Origin: Daejeonella oryzae DSM 19973
Lineage (GTDB): Bacteria > Bacteroidota > Bacteroidia > Sphingobacteriales > Sphingobacteriaceae
Reading direction: 5' to 3'
DNA: 64,000 bases
Assembly: GCF_000422945.1 (NCBI RefSeq)
Contig: NZ_AUHA01000006.1
Coordinates: 186,001-250,000 of the forward strand
The position numbers were made by a program, and so were the translations under genes. Each line of letters begins with the position of its first letter. Position 1 is the first letter of the stretch. Of this stretch, positions 26,906 to 35,876 are shown in pieces. Under the pieces are notes generated by a model. That model saw only the letters and a program-made list of their open reading frames with translations, ran no database searches and was not told the origin of the DNA.

Positions 26906-27310
26906 TTATAAGTGAGTACTTTGAAATTCCACCTGGTATGTATTTACATTCCCCCGGAATACAGAAACACCGGTTCTTTTAATATAATGAACAGTGTATG
27001 ATTTATAATTTTCCGGGTTTACAAGTGCCTTTTTAACTTGCGATGCAATCTGCCTGGCAGGAAGCTTTTCAATACTATTGAATTTTGGATCTGCTAATTT
27101 GCTATTGATCAAACATATAGTCAAAGAAGAATCTGTTGCATCATCATCCTCCCAGTTTTCAAATTCTACACGTTCGCATTTGTAGGTTCCAATGAAATTT
27201 TTGATAAACAGGTCTTGTTTAAAATCGGGAGGAGTTGATGTATCATCACTATAACCTGAGATTAAAAATAGAATTGCAATGCCTAATAAAGTTTTGATAG
27301 AAGAGTTCAT
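26906..27310 (-). CDS. Hypothetical exported protein, 134 aa, lipobox Cys replaced by Tyr
   Basis: The N-terminus 'LLGIAILFLISGYSDD' has the shape of a lipoprotein signal but carries Tyr (TAT) where Cys (TGT/TGC) is expected. The rest is a small alpha/beta domain with a single pair of Cys ('YKCERVEF', 'LTICLINS'). It is either a lipoprotein that lost its anchor or a protein with an uncleaved anchor. It is transcribed in the same direction as the MORN genes, 26 nt upstream of them. Confidence 0.6.
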   Translation of the reverse strand: MNSSIKTLLGIAILFLISGYSDDTSTPPDFKQDLFIKNFIGTYKCERVEFENWEDDDATDSSLTICLINSKLADPKFNSIEKLPARQIASQVKKALVNPENYKSYTVHYIKRTGVSVFRGNVNTYQVEFQSTHL

Positions 27311-27590
27311 ACAGTTATTGGAAATAATATTTTATGCATTTTTTACAGCTACTCAGGAAATTCCTTAACAGCTTGTCCCGCAAAAAAAATGCAATTAAAA
27401 ACCAAAATACAATTTTGAACCCGATGTGCACTATGTAATTTAGACATCGATACTCTTATTTAACATTTACTTTTACCATCATAGACCGATTCAGCAATTT
27501 CTAAATAGAATGAACTTGCTGAAATACAGATATAGCAAAATCGATTCTTAAGAAGCTCATTAACATTGAACAGATTTTTATGAGATGATT

Positions 27591-28184
27591 TTATCTGCCT
27601 GCTTTCGGAAATGTAAGGGTGATTGAAAGCCCGAGTGCGCTTGCCGGATACGCAATTTTATTTTGATCTTTATACGTCATAGATGTGTATGAAAGACCAA
27701 TGCCGTTATAGGCAACTTCAAAAACCGGCCCGCTGGCTGGACTGAAAGAAATATTTTCTCCTACGCCATCCGCATTAAAATTAATTGCCTGATGGCTAAT
27801 AAGCCCGGTAGAGAAACGGAATTTGCTAACAGGCATCCAATTGGCTGTTAAACTTAAAGGAACACGGGTTAAGCGGATATTAGCATTATCGGCTTTAGTG
27901 GTGACATATTTGTAACCTGCGCTAGCCTGTAATGCGAATTTTTCTGCACCCGGTATACGAAGTTCACCACCCAGTGCTAAAGTACCTCCCTGGCCGGTTT
28001 TTACCGATTGCTTACTGCCGTCAGTAAAATACACTTCGGCCACATCCTGTCCGCCCATTTCCAGGGCTCCCTTAACCAAAAAACGAAAGGGCGAAGGTTT
28101 TTTCTGAGTTTCCTGAGCCTTTAAAGAAAAAAAAGGGGCAAAAACAATTAAACTAAAAATGGATAATCTTTTAATCTGTGTCAT
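27591..28184 (-). CDS. Outer-membrane beta-barrel protein, small porin-like
   Basis: I use the ATG at 28184 ('MTQIKRLSIFSLIVF'), which gives a clean signal peptide ending 'SLKAQ'. The longer frame adds 16 unlikely residues. The mature protein (about 175 residues) shows amphipathic strands alternating with Gly/Asn turns ('LALGGELRI', 'FALQASAGYKYV', 'RVPLSLTANW', 'LGLSITLTF'). This is the pattern of 8-10-strand OmpX/OmpW-like barrels. The final residues 'PKAGR' are not aromatic, but 'LTF' lies just before. It is monocistronic. Confidence 0.7.
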   Translation of the reverse strand: MTQIKRLSIFSLIVFAPFFSLKAQETQKKPSPFRFLVKGALEMGGQDVAEVYFTDGSKQSVKTGQGGTLALGGELRIPGAEKFALQASAGYKYVTTKADNANIRLTRVPLSLTANWMPVSKFRFSTGLISHQAINFNADGVGENISFSPASGPVFEVAYNGIGLSYTSMTYKDQNKIAYPASALGLSITLTFPKAGR

Positions 28185-28349
28185 CTGATTTTTTTTTGCC
28201 ATTAAATTAAAATCTTTAAACCTAAAAGTCAAGCATGTATTTTAAAAAAGATGTGGGTTGAGTTTATATTTTATAAAGAAAAGAAAATGGACCATTATTT
28301 TCAAAATAAATAAGTAGAAAGCGGGCCGGAAAATTTTACGTGTAAATAG

Positions 28350-28523
28350 GAGGATTACAGAATCCTGCGGTGCGCCATCAAACGGTTTTGCCATTTCGGG
28401 ATTTCTAAAACCTCGATGGCAGAAATTGCCGAGGATCTTTCTATGTCTAAAACGGCTATGTATTATTATTTCCCGGATAAACAAAATATAATCCTGGCAG
28501 TAGCTGGTTTAAAGAGTTTTTGA
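28350..28523 (+). pseudogene. TetR-family regulator remnant (HTH only)
   Basis: An open frame between TAG at 28347 and TGA at 28521 translates to a TetR helix-turn-helix: 'RFCHFGISKTSMAEIAEDLS' followed by 'MSKTAMYYYFPDKQNIILAV'. It lacks a start codon before the HTH, and the ligand-binding domain (about 130 residues) is gone: the frame stops some 10 residues after the HTH. A strong terminator follows directly. It is divergent from the outer-membrane barrel gene at 27591, which it may once have controlled. Confidence 0.8.
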
Positions 28524-28544
28524 TAGGTTAGATTGGTTGAAAAT

Positions 28545-28567
28545 GGGAGCGTATGCTCCCTTTTTTT
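28545..28567 (+). terminator. Rho-independent terminator
   Basis: GGGAGC-GTAT-GCTCCC is followed by seven T. It lies 22 nt after the TetR remnant's stop and still looks functional. Confidence 0.85.
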
Positions 28568-28738
28568 GGTTAAAATGGAATGTTGATAATGAGTTTAAAA
28601 AGTTGATTACGATTGGTTAAAAACTTCCTGCAGCTGTTCGCATAAAAGTGGTTTTTAAAGATAATGAGCCGTTGCATTAAATTATTAAAATTCAGAGAGC
28701 GCTGCGTCAATTCTTCAAATTGTGATAATATTTAGTTA

Positions 28739-29176
28739 TTAAAAAAGTTTGCTTGGCTGCCCATTAATTAACATAGTTATCCCAGCGACAGCATAGAGCA
28801 AAATTATTATTATCATAAGTATGGCCATAAAACGATAATGTAATTTCAAATACTTTATAGCAAGTGTTAATGATTCTGAATCGTTATTTTCAATTGATTG
28901 CTTTGAGAATTTTGAAAATTTCCATAAATAGTAAATAGGAAACACATAGATTACCGCTATTATAAACATTGGAATAACGCTGACCACTGCTAAAGAATTA
29001 GAGCTTCCTATCTTAATTGATAATACCACTGTCAACACGAATATGAATCCCATAAACAGAAACCCGATTATAGATAGTATGTTGGTCCAACGACAGGTTT
29101 CTTTTAAATGAAATACTCCTTCAATATCTAATTTAAGATTTCCAGAATTAGGCTCAGTTAATACAGTATCATTCAT
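28739..29176 (-). CDS. Small membrane protein, DUF5362-like
   Basis: The start is the ATG at 29176 ('MNDTVLTEPNSG'), giving 145 residues. A cytoplasmic N-terminus with 'LKETCRWTNILSIIGF' leads into helices at about 32-53, 62-82 and 115-136, with an amphipathic loop 'YYLWKFSKFSKQSIENND' between. The pattern matches small Bacteroidota membrane proteins of the DUF5362 type as I recall them. No function is known. It stands alone. Confidence 0.65.
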   Translation of the reverse strand: MNDTVLTEPNSGNLKLDIEGVFHLKETCRWTNILSIIGFLFMGFIFVLTVVLSIKIGSSNSLAVVSVIPMFIIAVIYVFPIYYLWKFSKFSKQSIENNDSESLTLAIKYLKLHYRFMAILMIIIILLYAVAGITMLINGQPSKLF

Positions 29177-29502
29177 AATTAATAGATTTAAAAACAATTA
29201 TAATTTATTGTTTTCCAATATATGAATTTCCGTAAAACTTCAAGTGAAGAATTATATTATACAATTATCACCCATTAAATGCTATGTTTCTGCTTTTGCA
29301 CTGAAGGATTTGATAAAATACGTTTAGAATACCTGTAATTTTACAGGATGATTTGTTTTTGATTGAGTGTCTTTCTCATACATGAATGCGAGGGCATTTT
29401 CTATACTTTGCATGTTCAAGGTTAAATATATATTTAGCATAATTATTCAGCGATAAGGCGCAGCTTAAGGAATATTAATTATTACGGAGATTAACTATTA
29501 AA
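29177..29502. other. 326-bp intergenic region
   Basis: This is an AT-rich divergent spacer between the membrane protein and the thioesterase gene. It contains a perfect palindrome TGTAATTTTACA near 29334, which could be an operator or chance. No gene was seen. Confidence 0.4.
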
Positions 29503-29982
29503 ATGGCAGATAACCACAAAACATCATTTCAATTTATTAGTGAACCAACAGATGTAAATTTTGGCGGGAAAGTTCATGGTGGCATTGTCATGAAATGGAT
29601 TGATCAAACGGCTTATACCTGCGCCAGAAATTGGGCCGAAACATATTGCGTTACAGTTTACGTAGGAGGAATCCGATTTTTAAAGCCCATCAGCATCGGA
29701 GAAGTTATTAAAATTAATGCGTATGTAATCCATACCGGGAACACCAGTATTCATATTGCGGTTGATGTGTATTCCAGAAATTTCAGTCAGAAAGAGTTCG
29801 AGAAAAAAACGCATTGTGTTATTGTATTTGTTTCGGTGGATGAAAACGGGAAGCCTATTCCGGTAAAACCATGGAAGCCAAAAAGCGAGAAAGAAATAAA
29901 GCTTGCAGAATATGCCCGAAAACTAACTTCCCTCAGGGAAAAAATTAACAGAGAAATGAAACCGTTTTTTGAGAATGAGTAA
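29503..29982 (+). CDS. Acyl-CoA thioesterase, hotdog fold
   Basis: This 159-residue single-hotdog protein of the YciA/BACH group hydrolyses acyl-CoA in the cytoplasm. 'FGGKVHGGIVMKWIDQTAYT' is the central helix with the conserved Gly-Gly and the catalytic-type Asp. 'CVTVYVGGIRFLKPISIGE' is the following strand pair. The C-terminus is a charged helix typical of the group. It has its own spacer on both sides, so it is probably monocistronic. Confidence 0.88.
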   Translation: MADNHKTSFQFISEPTDVNFGGKVHGGIVMKWIDQTAYTCARNWAETYCVTVYVGGIRFLKPISIGEVIKINAYVIHTGNTSIHIAVDVYSRNFSQKEFEKKTHCVIVFVSVDENGKPIPVKPWKPKSEKEIKLAEYARKLTSLREKINREMKPFFENE

Positions 29983-30189
29983 TTCTTGTCATACTCAACA
30001 ATAAAGATCAATATCTCAAGCTATGACAGAATAGCTTCTTTTACTTTACAGCATCAATCTGGATTTGCAAAAACTCTTTCAGCAGATTAGTATTAATAAA
30101 GTTTTGAAAATCGAATACAATTTCTTTAACCTTCCCGTTCAATAAACGTAATATTGCGCAATTTTAAAAAGAGTAAATCAATCTATTTT

Positions 30190-31281
30190 ATGATATTATC
30201 CGGAAAACAAATCATTACTGGCGCATTCGCATTAACTAGTCTTTTATCAGTTTCCTGTACACAAAACGGAACCACTGCGTCTTCTGAAAAAGATTCTTTA
30301 GGAAACCAGTCAGCCGATTCTGTAAAAAGTGTTACCACTGTGGCATCTGCGCAAAATTTAAACTATACACCCAACGAATTGGGTAAAGTAATGGTATTGG
30401 AATATCACCTGATCGGGTATCCGGAAGACCGATGGAGAAGAACACCTGAAAATTTCCGGAAAGATCTTCAGATGTTATATGATAATGATTTCTACCCCGT
30501 ATCTGTGCTTGATATCGCCTATGGCAATTTAAATGTACCTGCCGGAAAAACACCTTTTGCCATTACTCTGGATGATTCGAGCGCCGGACAATTTCGATAT
30601 ATAGAGAAGAATGGACAATTAGTTATCGATCCGGAATGTGCGTTGGGAATCATGGAAGATTTTAAAAAGAAATACAAAGATTTCCCTGTTACAGCTACTT
30701 TTTATGTACTGCCTGCAATCAAACCCACACTTCGATTATTTGCGCAACCGGAATATAAAAAGCAAAAACTGGAATGGCTTGAAAAAAACGGGTATGAGAT
30801 TGGAAGTCATAACTGGTATCACTCCATGCTTTCTAAATTAAGCGATGCAGGCGTTCAGGAGCATCTTTCCATGTTCGTGAAAGAAATCAGGGAATTTTTA
30901 CCAAATTACGAAGTAAAGACGATGGCCCTGCCTTTGGGTATGCATGCCAAAAACCGGGCGCTTGAAGTAAGCGGAGAATTTGAAGGAACGAAATACAATC
31001 ACCAGGCAGTCATGCTGGTTGGTTCGGTTAGTTCTGTATCTCCGTATTCCAAAGATTTCAATCGCCTGGCGATTCAGCGGGTTCAGGCAGGAGAACATAC
31101 AGAAAATCCGGAAACGTTTATGAAAAGCCAGATCAAGCATCAAACAAGGTTTGTTTCTGATGGAGATCCTAAGACAATATCCGCCCCGGAAAAATTAAGA
31201 GACCAGTTAAAGCCGGGACTGGAAAAAAAATATCAGGTGAAGTGGATTAAGGAAAAGGAAAATACGGTTGCTCAAAACTAA
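30190..31281 (+). CDS. Polysaccharide deacetylase-like lipoprotein
   Basis: The start is the ATG at 30190, giving 363 residues and a clean signal peptide with lipobox 'LLSVSC' (Cys23). The alternative TTG 36 nt upstream adds a polar stretch. The domain is NodB-like: 'KVMVLEYHLIG' is the first strand, 'FAITLDDSSAGQ' carries the TxDD motif (metal and base Asp), and 'YEIGSHNWYHSML' carries the HxxxH metal pair. The metal triad therefore looks intact. Between them lies an unusual insert ('QFRYIEKNGQLVIDPECALG') seen in family members with an extra domain. The substrate is unknown. A strong terminator follows. Confidence 0.85.
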   Translation: MILSGKQIITGAFALTSLLSVSCTQNGTTASSEKDSLGNQSADSVKSVTTVASAQNLNYTPNELGKVMVLEYHLIGYPEDRWRRTPENFRKDLQMLYDNDFYPVSVLDIAYGNLNVPAGKTPFAITLDDSSAGQFRYIEKNGQLVIDPECALGIMEDFKKKYKDFPVTATFYVLPAIKPTLRLFAQPEYKKQKLEWLEKNGYEIGSHNWYHSMLSKLSDAGVQEHLSMFVKEIREFLPNYEVKTMALPLGMHAKNRALEVSGEFEGTKYNHQAVMLVGSVSSVSPYSKDFNRLAIQRVQAGEHTENPETFMKSQIKHQTRFVSDGDPKTISAPEKLRDQLKPGLEKKYQVKWIKEKENTVAQN

Positions 31282-31305
31282 TTTCTGCTTATTGCCAAGT
31301 AATTT

Positions 31306-31345
31306 TACTATCCTTTCAGCACTTGCTGAAAGGATAGTATATTTT
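31306..31345 (+). terminator. Rho-independent terminator
   Basis: A perfect 14-bp stem (31306-31319 with 31326-31339) and a 6-nt loop are followed by TATTTT, 24 nt after the deacetylase stop. Confidence 0.8.
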
Positions 31346-31396
31346 GCCTCCACAGGTTCTTATTTAATTATAAGAAAGCCCTATTTCAGAAATCGA

Positions 31397-32488
31397 TCAG
31401 GGTTCTATAATGACTTTCAGGGATTTCTCCTTAGCCGGATTTCCAAATACTTCATAAGCTTTAATCACCTCATCTAATTTAAAATGGTGTGTAATCAGTT
31501 TGTTGGGATCGATTTTTCCTGATAAAACCGTCTTTAATAACATTGGAGTCGTATCTGTATTTACTAATCCCATGGTAATGGTGATGTTTTGGATCCAAAG
31601 GTCCTGAATCTGAAGATCAACGCTTTTCCCATGAACACCCACGTTGGCAAGATGTCCGCCGGGACGAATGATACGCTGACAAATATCAAAAGTAGCGGGA
31701 ACTCCCACTGCTTCAATTGCTACATCAACTCCATCCTTTGTTTCAGCTAATATTCGCTTAATGGCATCGTCTGATGCTGAATTGATGGTATCTGTTGCGC
31801 CGAATTGTTTTGCCAGCTGCAAACGATTGTCATCTATATCGATCATGTAGATTCGGGCAGGGGAATAAAATTGCGCTGTAAGTAATGCCGACATGCCAAT
31901 AGGGCCGGCACCAACGATCGCAATCGTATCTCCGGGTTTAACACAGCCATTCAATACACCAATTTCATGGCCGGTGGGTAATATATCGCTAAGCATAACA
32001 AGCGCTTCCTCATCTGCTCCTGCAGGAATAGCGTGAAGACTATTATCAGCGTGCGGAATTCGTACAAATTCTGCCTGGGTGCCATTAATAAGATGACCCA
32101 ATATCCAGCCACCGTCTTCACAATGCGAATACATTTGCTTTTTGCAGTATTCACAGGAACCGTCAGAAGTTATACAGGAAATAATTACATGATCGCCTTT
32201 TTTAAAATTTCTGACCGATGCGCCAACTTCTTCGATAACTCCTACACCTTCATGACCAAGAGTGGTTCCGGGTTTACAACTGGGTGTCTTACCGTGCAGG
32301 ATACCTAAGTCTGTTCCGCAGATCGTTGTTTTTATAATCTTCACCAGAGCATCTGTTGATTTTTCAATCACCGGAACAGGTATTTCTTTTAATTCAATAA
32401 TGCCCGGGCCTCCATAAACCAATGCCTTCATCAGATTAGCTGTTCCAGGCTTTTTATTTGTTTCGGTACTCAATGTCAGGTTTTCCAT
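31397..32488 (-). CDS. Zinc-dependent alcohol dehydrogenase, MDR family
   Basis: This 363-residue NAD(P)-dependent oxidoreductase is cytoplasmic. Catalytic-zinc ligands are in 'TICGTD' (Cys) and 'GHEGVGVIEEVG' (His). The structural-zinc Cys cluster is in 'SDGSCEYCKKQMYSHC', and the Rossmann motif is 'GAGPIGMSALL'. The enzyme proper begins at 'MKALVYGGPG', 19 residues in. The ATG at 32488 adds a polar tail, and a start at 32431 is equally possible. Its closest named relatives act on secondary alcohols or short-chain aldehydes; the substrate cannot be set from sequence. Confidence 0.88.
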   Translation of the reverse strand: MENLTLSTETNKKPGTANLMKALVYGGPGIIELKEIPVPVIEKSTDALVKIIKTTICGTDLGILHGKTPSCKPGTTLGHEGVGVIEEVGASVRNFKKGDHVIISCITSDGSCEYCKKQMYSHCEDGGWILGHLINGTQAEFVRIPHADNSLHAIPAGADEEALVMLSDILPTGHEIGVLNGCVKPGDTIAIVGAGPIGMSALLTAQFYSPARIYMIDIDDNRLQLAKQFGATDTINSASDDAIKRILAETKDGVDVAIEAVGVPATFDICQRIIRPGGHLANVGVHGKSVDLQIQDLWIQNITITMGLVNTDTTPMLLKTVLSGKIDPNKLITHHFKLDEVIKAYEVFGNPAKEKSLKVIIEP

Positions 32489-32801
32489 GATCTAATGATT
32501 TGAATGACAAATTTATCAATCCGGAATCCTCTTGAGCCTGACCGGCGGCTCTTATTAATATGATATTCGTCATTAAAAGGTTCAAAACGATCCAACTTTG
32601 ATTTGCAAATGGACGTTCCATCAAAAATGCTTTTTTGATATTTCCTCCAGGTTCAATTATGAGTTTTTTTTTACCGCTTACCAAGGAATTTATGCCGTTC
32701 GCCCTTTTTTCTGTTTCATTTTCTTTAGTTATCACTTAATATTTTAGATTTATCAGATGGGATAAAGTATTATTCCCTGAAAAATCTAAACGAATCATCA
32801 A
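32489..32801. other. 313-bp intergenic region
   Basis: This divergent spacer lies between the alcohol dehydrogenase and the DUF2059 gene. A short inverted repeat (GAGCC...GGCTC near 32530) is present. A 93-codon GTG-start frame here has no recognisable features and I did not call it. Confidence 0.4.
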
Positions 32802-33257
32802 ATGAATAAACTTATTCTGTTAACCAGTCTGTTTACTTTTACAATCATGAACCTATCTGCTCAATCAAAAACAGATAAGATAAAAGAGCTCTTAAAATTG
32901 ACGAATTCGGAAAAATCTATGAAATCGACCATGGATAATATGACCAGGATGTTCGAACAGAATCCATCGGCCGCAAAGGCAACTAAAAAGGATAGCCTGT
33001 TTAAAAAGTATGTTAAAGAAGAAATGACTGCTTTCGCAAAGAAAATTCAGGAAAAGGACATGGTTGAATTATATGATCAGTATTTCACCCTATCAGACAT
33101 TCAAAAATTTATCAGTTTTTACAATACAGCCGAGGGTCAAAAATTTCTGGACCTGATGCCGGTTATTCAAAGTACCCTGATGACTAACATGCTGAAAGAT
33201 GATTTGCCTGCTATGCAAGCAAAGTTTAAAAAGAAATTGGAAGAGCTGGAAAATTAA
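32802..33257 (+). CDS. DUF2059-domain exported protein
   Basis: This 151-residue protein has a signal peptide ending 'NLSAQ'. An all-helical domain with the DUF2059 pattern follows: 'KIKELLKLTNSEKSMKSTMD' at the start, and 'FTLSDIQKFISFYNTAEGQK' and 'FLDLMPVIQSTLM' near the end. The family is periplasmic and of unknown function. The gene probably has its own promoter in the spacer. Confidence 0.88.
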   Translation: MNKLILLTSLFTFTIMNLSAQSKTDKIKELLKLTNSEKSMKSTMDNMTRMFEQNPSAAKATKKDSLFKKYVKEEMTAFAKKIQEKDMVELYDQYFTLSDIQKFISFYNTAEGQKFLDLMPVIQSTLMTNMLKDDLPAMQAKFKKKLEELEN

Positions 33258-33399
33258 CCTCCGCTGTCCAACCACAGGAATTATTAGTCATAAAAGATTT
33301 TTCAGCACATAAAGGATTCCTGTCAATCAGAATTCAGCACATGTTTGTTTGCTTTTCTGTTCTTGTCAAACAATAAAATGTTCATGCTGTAGTGTATAT

Positions 33400-34077
33400 A
33401 TGGAAAGAATGAAAATATATACCCTGATTTTTTTGCTTTCAGCGGGCATAGCTGCTTGTACTAATTCACCTTCAGATACCGCTAAAGAAAGTTCTGAGAT
33501 ACATGAATCGATGTCAATGCATGGTGATACTGTTTCACAGCAGACTAGCGGCTTTACAACTGCTATGCATCAGATGATGAACGATATGCATCAGATTCCC
33601 ATGAGCGGCAATGTGGATAAGGATTTTGCAATAATGATGAAAAGCCATCACCAGGGAGCTGTTGAAATGTCTCAATATCAGATTACAAATGGTAAGGATG
33701 AGACGCTGAAAAATATGGCTGTGAAAATTGATCAGGAGCAGAAAGCAGAAATCAAGGAATTGGAAAGAATTATTGAGAGTCTTGATAAAGCTCCTAAAAA
33801 TTACGATCCCAAGAAAAAAGAATCAGGATTTGCTCAGGTGTTGGATGAGAATATGCAGATGATGATGGATATGTCTAAAATGGATACCAGTATGGCAACC
33901 GATCACCAATTTGTGGCGATGATGATTCCGCATCATCAGAGTGCAGTACATATGGCCGAAGGATTTGTACAGTACGGAAAAGATGAACGACTATTAAACC
34001 TCGCCAAAAAAATAATTGTAAGCCAGAAAAAAGAAATAATTGATTTTAATAACTGGATGAACCGGAATAAAAAATAA
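33400..34077 (+). CDS. DUF305 lipoprotein (two ferritin-like halves)
   Basis: I use the ATG at 33400, giving 225 residues; ATG 33409 is equally good. The upstream TTG would add a Cys-rich stretch unlike a signal peptide. Lipobox 'AGIAAC' is followed by a Met/His-rich linker ('ESMSMHGDT', 'MMNDMHQIPMSG') and two DUF305 repeats, each with an HH pair ('MKSHHQGAVEM', 'MIPHHQSAVHMAEG'). DUF305 proteins are exported four-helix bundles, often near copper-handling genes. The Met and His content suggests metal binding, but no copper gene is adjacent. Confidence 0.88.
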   Translation: MERMKIYTLIFLLSAGIAACTNSPSDTAKESSEIHESMSMHGDTVSQQTSGFTTAMHQMMNDMHQIPMSGNVDKDFAIMMKSHHQGAVEMSQYQITNGKDETLKNMAVKIDQEQKAEIKELERIIESLDKAPKNYDPKKKESGFAQVLDENMQMMMDMSKMDTSMATDHQFVAMMIPHHQSAVHMAEGFVQYGKDERLLNLAKKIIVSQKKEIIDFNNWMNRNKK

Positions 34078-34104
34078 TATTACATTTCTTCTTATTATTT
34101 TGAA

Positions 34105-34135
34105 AAGTGCCTTAAAAATTAAGGCACTTTTTTTG
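34105..34135 (+). terminator. Rho-independent terminator
   Basis: AAGTGCCTT (34105-34113) pairs with AAGGCACTT (34121-34129), with two further A-T pairs inside and seven T ending the stem and tract. It closes the DUF305 transcript. Confidence 0.88.
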
Positions 34136-34466
34136 GCTTCCAGCTTACCCCGCTTTTTTCCTGTGATATTTTTTGGGATTCAAGAAATACACTTAATATC
34201 TATGAATACCATCTTCTAACCCTATATAAATTCTATTATCCCCACGCAGTACGCTTTAGTTAGCAAACTTAATTCTATAATTAAATATGCTATCTCCTGG
34301 AGCCTATTTCAGGAATTCAGGTCGTAGTGAAATTTTTGCTGTAAATCAAAAAGCTTTTTTCTTCTTTAAATCATACAAATGCATATTTTATTTTAAATAA
34401 AAAAATTTATTTCTTATATAACAAAGTTTCTTTTTTGTTGTTGGCTTTTAAACTAATCTATTTACT
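34136..34466. other. 331-bp AT-rich intergenic region upstream of the ice-binding gene
   Basis: No gene was seen. The last 60 nt are T-rich with several TTG triplets and an imperfect TATTTAC near the start codon, so a promoter is likely but not defined. Confidence 0.4.
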
Positions 34467-35732
34467 ATGAAGATTTTATCAAAACTTACCGCAGTAGCTC
34501 TTTTTGCTGGCTATGGTATATTAATGACAGGCTGTGTTAAAGATCAGGCCAAAATCCCTCTCAATTCTGCTGCAATAGCAGAACAAGGCTGTACACCACA
34601 AAATCAAATGTCTGCAGGCGGCACATCAAATTCGGCTAGCAGTCCTTACAATGTTCATATCTCTTATCTCAAAAAAGAGGGTAATAACTATGTATGGATC
34701 TGGGAAGTTAAAAATACAAAACCGGGTAATGGTGAAAATGGGACTGTTCCTGATTTACTAAAGTGGGGGATTGATTTGGGGGATTGCATAGGTTTAGAGG
34801 ATATAGTGCAAGCTTCCTATAGTAAGGACAATAAATCATGGACTGATTTTTCTCCCAGCTTTGAGGCCGATCAATCTGCAAACTGCTCAACCAATAAATA
34901 CCTGAGCTTTGATTTGGGAACTACCGGTTCACAAACTTCCTATTATAAATTAGTGATTACTAAAAATGTAACACATACTGATACGGAAGCTTTATACACT
35001 TCTGCTGCTGGTTGTGGATTATTTATTACTTGTGGATTTGGTTGTGATTCAAGCCCCAAATCTGCTGTAAAACTGAATACAGCCTGCGATTTTTCCATTC
35101 TGGCAAAAACCGGAATATCCACAACAGGCACCACCTCCATAACCGGAGATATAGGTGTGAGTCCGATTGCTGCTACTGCCATTACAGGTTTTGGTTTGGT
35201 AATGGATCCCAGTAATCAATTTTCTATCACGCCTATCGTGATTGGCAAAGTATACGCAGCTGATTATTCAGATCCTACTCCTGCAAAAATGACCAAAGCC
35301 ATCAGCGATATGGAAACAGCCTTTACTACTGCAAATGGTCTTACTAGTCCTTCGCCTACGGTAGGTTTGCTTGTCAGCGGAAAGACTCTGCAACCCGGCA
35401 TCTATAAATATAGTACTGACCTTTCTATATCTGATGCAGGTGTAACTTTAAACGGTGGACCAAATGATCAATGGATCTTTCAGATAGCCGGAGATTTAAC
35501 TGTAAATAATAATGCGGTGATTAATCTAACCGGTGGCGCACAGGCTAAAAATATCTTTTGGGTGGTTTCCGGACAGGCCGTTCTTGGAACTAACGTGGAT
35601 TTTAAGGGAACAATTTTAAGTAAGACCTTGATTTCGTTAAATTCGGGGACTAAGGTTACCGGGAAATTGTACGCCCAAACAGCGGTAACTCTAATATCCA
35701 ATACAGTAACTCCAACGCCTTGTGCTAAATAA
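34467..35732 (+). CDS. Ice-binding-domain (DUF3494) lipoprotein with unknown N-terminal domain
   Basis: A signal peptide with lipobox 'LMTGC' (Cys23) leads into an unrecognised beta-type domain (about 45-195) with several Cys ('LGDCIGLED', 'SANCSTNKY', 'CGLFITCGFGC'). A DUF3494 domain (about 205-420) follows: 'FSILAKTGISTTGTTSITGD' then 'IGVSPIAATAITGF', 'LTSPSPTVGLLVSGKTLQPG', and the Ala/Val/Thr-rich solenoid 'GAQAKNIFWVVSGQAVLG'. The 421 residues match one ice-binding module plus an accessory domain. DUF3494 proteins bind ice, or act in adhesion in non-cold species. The gene has terminators on its 3' side and stands alone. Confidence 0.88.
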   Translation: MKILSKLTAVALFAGYGILMTGCVKDQAKIPLNSAAIAEQGCTPQNQMSAGGTSNSASSPYNVHISYLKKEGNNYVWIWEVKNTKPGNGENGTVPDLLKWGIDLGDCIGLEDIVQASYSKDNKSWTDFSPSFEADQSANCSTNKYLSFDLGTTGSQTSYYKLVITKNVTHTDTEALYTSAAGCGLFITCGFGCDSSPKSAVKLNTACDFSILAKTGISTTGTTSITGDIGVSPIAATAITGFGLVMDPSNQFSITPIVIGKVYAADYSDPTPAKMTKAISDMETAFTTANGLTSPSPTVGLLVSGKTLQPGIYKYSTDLSISDAGVTLNGGPNDQWIFQIAGDLTVNNNAVINLTGGAQAKNIFWVVSGQAVLGTNVDFKGTILSKTLISLNSGTKVTGKLYAQTAVTLISNTVTPTPCAK

Positions 35733-35767
35733 ATAGTTGGGTTTAAGCAAATAGCTTAACTCTATAA

Positions 35768-35806
35768 AATAACCGTCCCGGGATTTCTGAGACGGTTATC
35801 TTTTTT
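35768..35806 (+). terminator. Rho-independent terminator
   Basis: ATAACCGTC pairs with GACGGTTAT (35769-35777 with 35791-35799) and is followed by CTTTTTT, 37 nt after the ice-binding gene. Confidence 0.8.
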
Positions 35807-35833
35807 AGGATAATAATATAACTGGATTATAAC

Positions 35834-35867
35834 AAAAAAGGCTGCTCTTTTAAGAACAGCCTTTTTT
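35834..35867. terminator. Bidirectional terminator
   Basis: AAAAAAGGCTG (35834-35844) pairs with CAGCCTTTTTT (35857-35867). The A- and T-runs serve both strands. On the minus strand it ends the tRNA-Arg transcript. Confidence 0.85.
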
Positions 35868-35876
35868 TTATTTATG

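Larger units (their letters stand above)
28185..28738. other. 554-bp gene-poor region with a TetR remnant
   Basis: Apart from the TetR fragment (28350-28523) and its terminator (28545-28567), I see no gene. The stretch 28568-28738 is AT-rich with no open frame of note. Confidence 0.5.

Noticed and set aside
32454-32735. 93-codon minus-strand frame overlapping the alcohol dehydrogenase start
   Set aside because: GTG start, no motif, signal or recognisable composition, and it overlaps the real gene's first codons.
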